Below are positions 59,718 through 64,000 of a DNA stretch of 64,000 nucleotides, piece by piece. Numbering within the stretch: position 1 is the stretch's first letter; each line of letters starts with the position of its first letter. The notes beneath the pieces are model-generated. The model was given only the letters and a program-made list of their open reading frames with translations. It did no database searches and was not told where the DNA came from. Source of the stretch: Paenibacillus tyrphae (GTDB lineage: Bacteria; Bacillota; Bacilli; Paenibacillales; NBRC-103111); NCBI RefSeq assembly GCF_027925525.1, contig NZ_BSDJ01000001.1, positions 248,001 through 312,000 on the forward strand, given 5' to 3'. The position numbers were made by a program, and so were the translations under genes.

Positions 59718-59732
59718 GCTTGTGTCGCTTGA

Positions 59733-60863
59733 ATGGCCTCATACATACTATCGATAAAAAAGGTTCAGGAGGTGATTTCCATCCTGCAAGTTATTGGCAA
59801 GCGTAGAAAGCTTCAACTGGGACTAGGCCTTCTCGCTCTCCTCGTGATCGCGTCCCTAGTGCCGGCACGGACTCCCTTGATCCGGGACCATCATGACGAC
59901 GTTGTTCCAAGCAGTGTGGCCGTTCTTGAACAAGTGACGCTGGGCGGAATGGAGCAAACCATCCTTGTTCGCGGCCGCGACAAGCGGAATCCGATTCTAC
60001 TGTTCTTGCACGGCGGACCGGGCTATCCGCAAATTGCATATGCGCGGAAATATCAACAGGAGCTGGAAAATCAATTTACGGTAGTTAACTGGGATCAACG
60101 CGGCTCGGGGAAATCGTATCGGTGGGGAATGACCGAGGACGATTTGCAGGTCGATAAGCTCGTTGAAGACACGCACGAATTAACCAACTATTTGCGTAAA
60201 ACATTCAACCAACCGAAAATTTTCCTTGTCGGGCATTCGTGGGGGAGCCTTCTCGGGATATGGACGGTTCAAAAATACCCGGACGATTATTATGCATACA
60301 TCGGGATCGGGCAAGTGGCCAATTCCCCGGAAGGCGAGAGGCTTTCTTATGAATTCGCCCTTCGCGAGGCAGAGGCCCGCAGTAACGAAGAAGCGATCCA
60401 AGCCCTGCGATCCATCGGCTCCCCTCCCTATGCAAATCCCCGCAAAGATACGACGCTGGAACGGAAGTGGGTGACCGCCTTCGGCGGCTCCGAGCGACAA
60501 ATCGACTCGAATGCCGATCTGATCAAAGGCATCTTGTTCTCGCCGGAATATACCCTCTTGGACGGAATTCGGTTGGCCCAGGGAAACGCGTTGTCGCTGC
60601 GCGCCATCCGGCCTCAAACGGAAAATACGAATTTATTCGAAACGGTCCCGGAACTAAAGGTGCCGGTCTATCTGACCATGGGGAGATACGACTATATGAC
60701 GCCCTCGGAGATGGCTTACCGGTATTACGAAAAGCTCCTTGCTCCGAAAAAGCAGTTCGTCTGGTTCGAGGAGTCCGCACATTTCCCTCACTTTGAAGAA
60801 GCCGATAAATTTTCCCGGCTGATGGCCGATATAAAAGAAGAAACCTGTAAGACCTCTCCCTAA
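59733..60863 (+). CDS. Alpha/beta hydrolase, proline-iminopeptidase-like, with N-terminal membrane anchor
   Basis: Serine hydrolase with oxyanion HGGPG (about 93-97), nucleophile Ser in GHSWGS (about 166-171), Asp in GRYDYMTPSE and His in SAHFPHFEE. A membrane anchor (LGLGLLALLVIASLVPA) lies about 30-46. The first ATG (59733) is 376 codons from the stop, but a perfect AGGAGGTGAT (59767-59776) lies inside the frame and TTGAAT-18-GATAAA (59729-59758) forms a likely promoter. So translation may truly begin at ATC 59781 or CTG 59784, giving about 360 aa. Substrate unknown. Confidence 0.82.
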   Translation: MASYILSIKKVQEVISILQVIGKRRKLQLGLGLLALLVIASLVPARTPLIRDHHDDVVPSSVAVLEQVTLGGMEQTILVRGRDKRNPILLFLHGGPGYPQIAYARKYQQELENQFTVVNWDQRGSGKSYRWGMTEDDLQVDKLVEDTHELTNYLRKTFNQPKIFLVGHSWGSLLGIWTVQKYPDDYYAYIGIGQVANSPEGERLSYEFALREAEARSNEEAIQALRSIGSPPYANPRKDTTLERKWVTAFGGSERQIDSNADLIKGILFSPEYTLLDGIRLAQGNALSLRAIRPQTENTNLFETVPELKVPVYLTMGRYDYMTPSEMAYRYYEKLLAPKKQFVWFEESAHFPHFEEADKFSRLMADIKEETCKTSP

Positions 60864-60907
60864 TGATACATTTCTCGTCTAAACTTACCGTTTACCGAAT
60901 GGAAAGG

Positions 60908-62449
60908 ATGATTGAATTGAAGCCGAATATCGGAGATATATATTGCGTGTATGTCGAACAACTACAGCGCTACGCCGCCTGTCAGGTTACCCGGATCGAA
61001 GAGGAAAAGGCTAGGCCGCTAGCCGCCGTACTGGAGCTTGACTGGACCGGGGACAAGCTGCCTACGGAAGAAGAGCTCGACAAGATGAAGCCCCTGTACT
61101 GCGATTATTACTTCTGGAACAACCAGCTTGATCATTCGTATGTCACTGCGCTGGTCCCCAAACATTACATTTTGGCGGGAAACCGGTCTCCGCTCGTCAC
61201 CGAAAAAACAAACAGCTACAGCGGCGGTTGGCATACAGGCAAAAGTACGGTCAACCAATTGAAGTGGCGGAGCATTCCCGAAGATCGGCGCCGTTCGTTC
61301 AAGGAAGCGGCAAAGGACAATACGCCGGTTGTCGTAGGCAACATACAACTGGCCCGCTCGGCCAGCGGGGTCAATCACGTCGCGCTCCGGGAGTTCTCCG
61401 ATTTGTCCGTGCTGGAACAGCTGCCCTGCCTGACGCGCATCGCCGCCGACCGTCCCTATGAATCACTGCTGCCGTTTGTTAACGACAATCCGTTTATTTA
61501 CGAGCTGCAGCTGGACAATCACGGCTGTACGTCGATCGACCTCCGAGGCAGCAGATTAGAGCGCCTGATCCTTCAGGCGGACGGAGTGGAGGAGCTGTTT
61601 TTAAATAAAGGGCTGACCTTTCTATCTCTAACGGGCACCCCTTCACCTAAGCTGAAAATCCATGCCGAAGACGGCGGCCAATGGCTGACGGCAGCCTTTA
61701 CGGATAACGTTCCGCCGGTTTGCGGTCTGGAACGTTTGTCGGGGCTGCACATGACACAGGCGAAGGAGCTGGATCTGGGACCGGTCGTCCAGAGTTACCC
61801 TGAGCTGAAGGAGATGCGTCTATGGGGCAAACCCGGCAATGTCGTTAATCTTCAACAGCTCGAACATTTAACGAACCTTAGCGTATTCAGCACCTACGAT
61901 ATGTTCGGTTTCTCCGGCGAAGAATTTCCCGGTCCGGACCGGCTGCCGAACCTTACGTGGCTGTGGATGACCAGCCTGCCCGCAGACGCCGCCAAAGCGA
62001 TTAAAGACAAATACAAAAAAGAAGTACCCAAAGGTCTGGACCTGTCCATCACCAAGCCACGCAAGCCCGAATGGCTGGCCGAAAATCTCAATAACCCGTT
62101 CCGCGACTGGGACGGACGAGAGCACATCACGGCCGCCCAAGCCAAGAAAGCGATGAATCTGTACAAAAAAACACTGGCGGCCATATCGGCGTTACCGGAA
62201 CAAATCCAGGGCGGCGGCATGACGGCAGCCGAGGCGGAGTCCGCGCTGGACACGCTAGTGTCCGGTTACACCGAAGCGTTCAACAAAATGGACCGAAGCA
62301 GCGGCTTTATCGAAACGGTGGAGCGCGAGGAAATTTATACGGTGCTGGAAGACCTGCTCAGCGGGGTACGGCAGCAGTTGTCTGCTGCGGGAGTCGAAGT
62401 GGACGTGGATAAGCTGTTCGGCACCTTCGATAAGCTGTGCGATTTTTAA
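60908..62449 (+). CDS. Protein with leucine-rich-repeat-like region, possible Imm26-like N-terminus
   Basis: A 513-aa cytosolic protein. The first 90 residues (KPNIGDIYCVYVEQLQRYAACQVTRIEE, then PLYCDYYFWNN) resemble the barrel-like start of Imm26-type immunity proteins, a weak similarity. Residues about 165-400 carry irregular leucine-rich repeats (LERLILQADGVEELFLNKGLTFLSLTG, LKEMRLWGKPGNVVNLQQLEHLTNLSVF). The last 110 are helical. Start could be ATG 60908 (GGAAAGG close by) or TTG 60917, which is better spaced. No function can be assigned; it follows the hydrolase gene by 44 nt. Confidence 0.7.
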   Translation: MIELKPNIGDIYCVYVEQLQRYAACQVTRIEEEKARPLAAVLELDWTGDKLPTEEELDKMKPLYCDYYFWNNQLDHSYVTALVPKHYILAGNRSPLVTEKTNSYSGGWHTGKSTVNQLKWRSIPEDRRRSFKEAAKDNTPVVVGNIQLARSASGVNHVALREFSDLSVLEQLPCLTRIAADRPYESLLPFVNDNPFIYELQLDNHGCTSIDLRGSRLERLILQADGVEELFLNKGLTFLSLTGTPSPKLKIHAEDGGQWLTAAFTDNVPPVCGLERLSGLHMTQAKELDLGPVVQSYPELKEMRLWGKPGNVVNLQQLEHLTNLSVFSTYDMFGFSGEEFPGPDRLPNLTWLWMTSLPADAAKAIKDKYKKEVPKGLDLSITKPRKPEWLAENLNNPFRDWDGREHITAAQAKKAMNLYKKTLAAISALPEQIQGGGMTAAEAESALDTLVSGYTEAFNKMDRSSGFIETVEREEIYTVLEDLLSGVRQQLSAAGVEVDVDKLFGTFDKLCDF

Positions 62450-62479
62450 CATCGGTAATCTTTAACGCAGGAAGTCAAA

Positions 62480-62515
62480 AAGGGAAGCCCCGCTATAGCA
62501 GCGAGCACTTCCCTT
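62480..62515. terminator. Bidirectional terminator
   Basis: AAGGGAAG (62480-62487) pairs with CTTCCCTT (62508-62515), with an inner GCT/AGC pair. On the minus strand it is followed by T5; it lies between the LRR-like gene and the converging GH20 gene. Confidence 0.7.
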
Positions 62516-62528
62516 GCTTCATTCCGGA

Positions 62529-64000
62529 TTAGAAAGGATTCATCACGTGGAAAAAGACATTGGGCGACGCCATCCGGTAATAATAGCTGCACCAGCCCAC
62601 GCCGCGGTTGTTGAACCGGTTGGACGAGCTGTACACGAGCCGCTCCTGCTCCAGTTCTTCGATCTGCCCGATTCTGCCCTCCACATAATCAAGCAGCCTT
62701 AACGAAGCCGTGTCCAGCCGGTTGACGACCCCGCCGTAGCGGATATCGATGACTTCCCAGCCGAACGGCTTGAACATTCGCAGCCACTGGGCGCGATGGG
62801 CGGCCCGCAGCTCCCGTACCGCTTCCGCAATCTCCGGCAGCACTTCCGTCGCAATGCGCCACAGCGTCCCCGTATCCTTGGCGTCGTACGCCCGCTTGAG
62901 CTCGATGCCGATCTCGCTCTTCCGCTTCAGCACGCCGCACAGCTTCTCCGGCACCTCGAACAAGTAATCCAGCTCGGCTTCCTTGACACGCCGGCTGTGG
63001 ATGTCCTGTTCCACCTTCGCATAATGCGCGGACAGGTCCAGTCCTTCGATCTGCTTGTCGAACAATCCGAGCAGCACGTCCTGGTACAGCAAAAACTTCG
63101 AAGGATTGCTCTGCATCCGGTTGTTCGGCTCGGAGCCGGGCACCTCGTCCAAATCCTTGAACGTCAGGAAGGCGTCGGCCTCGATGCCGGTGCAGAACTT
63201 GACCCGCTCCGCCAGCTTCTCCTGATCCGGCTTCGCTTCCGAGTATGCGTGCTCCGCGTAGAGCTGCAGACCAAGCAGCGCCGCAAAAGGATTGCTCTCC
63301 ATGCCGTCGTCGCCCCACATGGTCGCATAGACCTCGCGGATACCTTCTCTTTTGCACACCTGCAGAGCGGCGTCGGAGGCATTTAGCGACAAGCCGTAAT
63401 TGACCCCGAACGTATTAAATACCCAGACAGCGCCGGCAAATACCAGATTGCAACCGAGCGGACGGTGCTTGGCGATGAGGTTCTCGTAGTCCTCCTGCTC
63501 CATATGGTTATAATCCCAGTAAACCATGTCCACATCTTTCGGAATGCGGCGGGCCATCTCCTCCGGAATCTGCGTATCCTTGTCATAGTAATCGCTGCCG
63601 TTCTGCGAAGCGAGCTTCAGGAACATATCGCTCCACATCATGGCTTTCAGGCCGCGGCGGCGCGTCATGTCCAGCACTTTGTCCAGATGCGCAATCATAA
63701 TCTCGAACCGGCTTGTGTAGCCGTTGCGGTCCAAATATTTGCCCCGGCCGAGCTCTTCCGCCTCGTCCATGCCGATGTGGATTTTGCGGCTGCGGAACGG
63801 GGCGCTGGCGGCCTCGATCATATTTTCGACCAACCGGTCCGTCTGCTCGTCCCCGACCAGCAGCGCGCCTTTCGTATCCTTGTAGTGCTTCACCGGCTCC
63901 CACTTCAGGAACTCTTCCAGATGCGCCAAGGTTTGGATGCTCGGGAACGCCTCGATGCCGAATTGGTCGGCGTAGTCGTCAATTTCCTTCAGCTCCGCTT
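62529..64000 (-). CDS. Beta-N-acetylhexosaminidase-like enzyme, GH20 (5' end beyond window)
   Basis: The C-terminal part, at least 490 codons, of a glycoside hydrolase 20 enzyme; the frame remains open to base 64000 and the sequence before the apparent start (EAFPSIQTLAHLEEFLKW) is clearly catalytic. The Asp-Glu catalytic pair is in RKIHIGMDEAEELGRG. KAMMWSDMF and VYWDYNH are further barrel motifs. The enzyme would remove terminal GlcNAc/GalNAc by substrate-assisted catalysis. No signal peptide can be judged. It complements the fucosidase and mannosidases for N-glycan-type substrates. Confidence 0.88.
   Translation of the reverse strand, partial: AELKEIDDYADQFGIEAFPSIQTLAHLEEFLKWEPVKHYKDTKGALLVGDEQTDRLVENMIEAASAPFRSRKIHIGMDEAEELGRGKYLDRNGYTSRFEIMIAHLDKVLDMTRRRGLKAMMWSDMFLKLASQNGSDYYDKDTQIPEEMARRIPKDVDMVYWDYNHMEQEDYENLIAKHRPLGCNLVFAGAVWVFNTFGVNYGLSLNASDAALQVCKREGIREVYATMWGDDGMESNPFAALLGLQLYAEHAYSEAKPDQEKLAERVKFCTGIEADAFLTFKDLDEVPGSEPNNRMQSNPSKFLLYQDVLLGLFDKQIEGLDLSAHYAKVEQDIHSRRVKEAELDYLFEVPEKLCGVLKRKSEIGIELKRAYDAKDTGTLWRIATEVLPEIAEAVRELRAAHRAQWLRMFKPFGWEVIDIRYGGVVNRLDTASLRLLDYVEGRIGQIEELEQERLVYSSSNRFNNRGVGWCSYYYRMASPNVFFHVMNPF

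Noticed and set aside
59573-59806. Small ORF spanning element copy B and the following promoter
   Set aside because: Identical in copy A, no ribosome site; it reflects palindrome conservation rather than a gene.

Overview
The window looks like chromosome from a Gram-positive, spore-former-type bacterium of the Paenibacillaceae (Paenibacillus/Cohnella-like). This is inferred from strong AGGAGG ribosome sites, YesM/YesN-type regulators beside LplA/B/C-type sugar ABC transporters, an S-layer-homology (SLH) surface enzyme, a four-gene cydABDC operon, a YdjO-like cold protein and YhgE/Pip. Base composition is moderately GC-rich. I saw no rRNA, tRNA or CRISPR.

Layout. 1-4.8 kb: end of an ABC/FtsX exporter operon, a TlpA-like thioredoxin, a small secreted protein, a GyrI-like effector-binding protein cut by an amber codon, and a WYL regulator. 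4.9-9.7 kb: sugar uptake operon (two permeases, binding lipoprotein) ending in a GH29 alpha-L-fucosidase. 10-12.8 kb: a TraB/GumN protein, then a VOC protein and a TetR regulator diverging from a palindromic operator. 13-20.6 kb: a membrane AraC regulator and a 1705-residue SLH-anchored PL8 polysaccharide lyase. 20.9-25.4 kb: an acetyltransferase, a complete pqqABCDE operon for pyrroloquinoline quinone including a 23-codon pqqA, and an ECF-like sigma factor. 25.5-39.9 kb: an alpha-mannoside utilisation locus (GH38, an unassigned clan-A GH, GH125, LplC/LplB/LplA transporter, YesN/YesM two-component system). 40-46 kb: cydABDC for cytochrome bd. 46-48.5 kb: cold-shock genes, a SorC regulator and a small CxxC protein. 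48.5-55.7 kb: HAD phosphatases, an Fbp-type ABC importer, an MBL hydrolase and a Nudix hydrolase. 55.8-64 kb: Rpn-type nuclease, YhgE/Pip, alpha/beta hydrolase, an LRR-like protein, and part of a GH20 hexosaminidase.

How genes work together. The surface PL8 lyase cuts large polysaccharides outside. The two Lpl-type importers bring in oligosaccharides, which signal-less GH29, GH38, GH125, GH20 and clan-A enzymes would finish in the cytoplasm. YesMN and AraC/cache proteins would sense them. PQQ made by the pqq operon would serve a quinoprotein dehydrogenase encoded elsewhere.

Two things stand out. First, a full pqqABCDE set in a Gram-positive setting. Second, a dispersed palindromic element (two full copies of about 215 bp, one 121-bp core) whose two full copies are each flanked by a direct duplication of an entire rho-independent terminator hairpin, as if the element targets and duplicates terminators. 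All family calls come from reading motifs; no database search was run.
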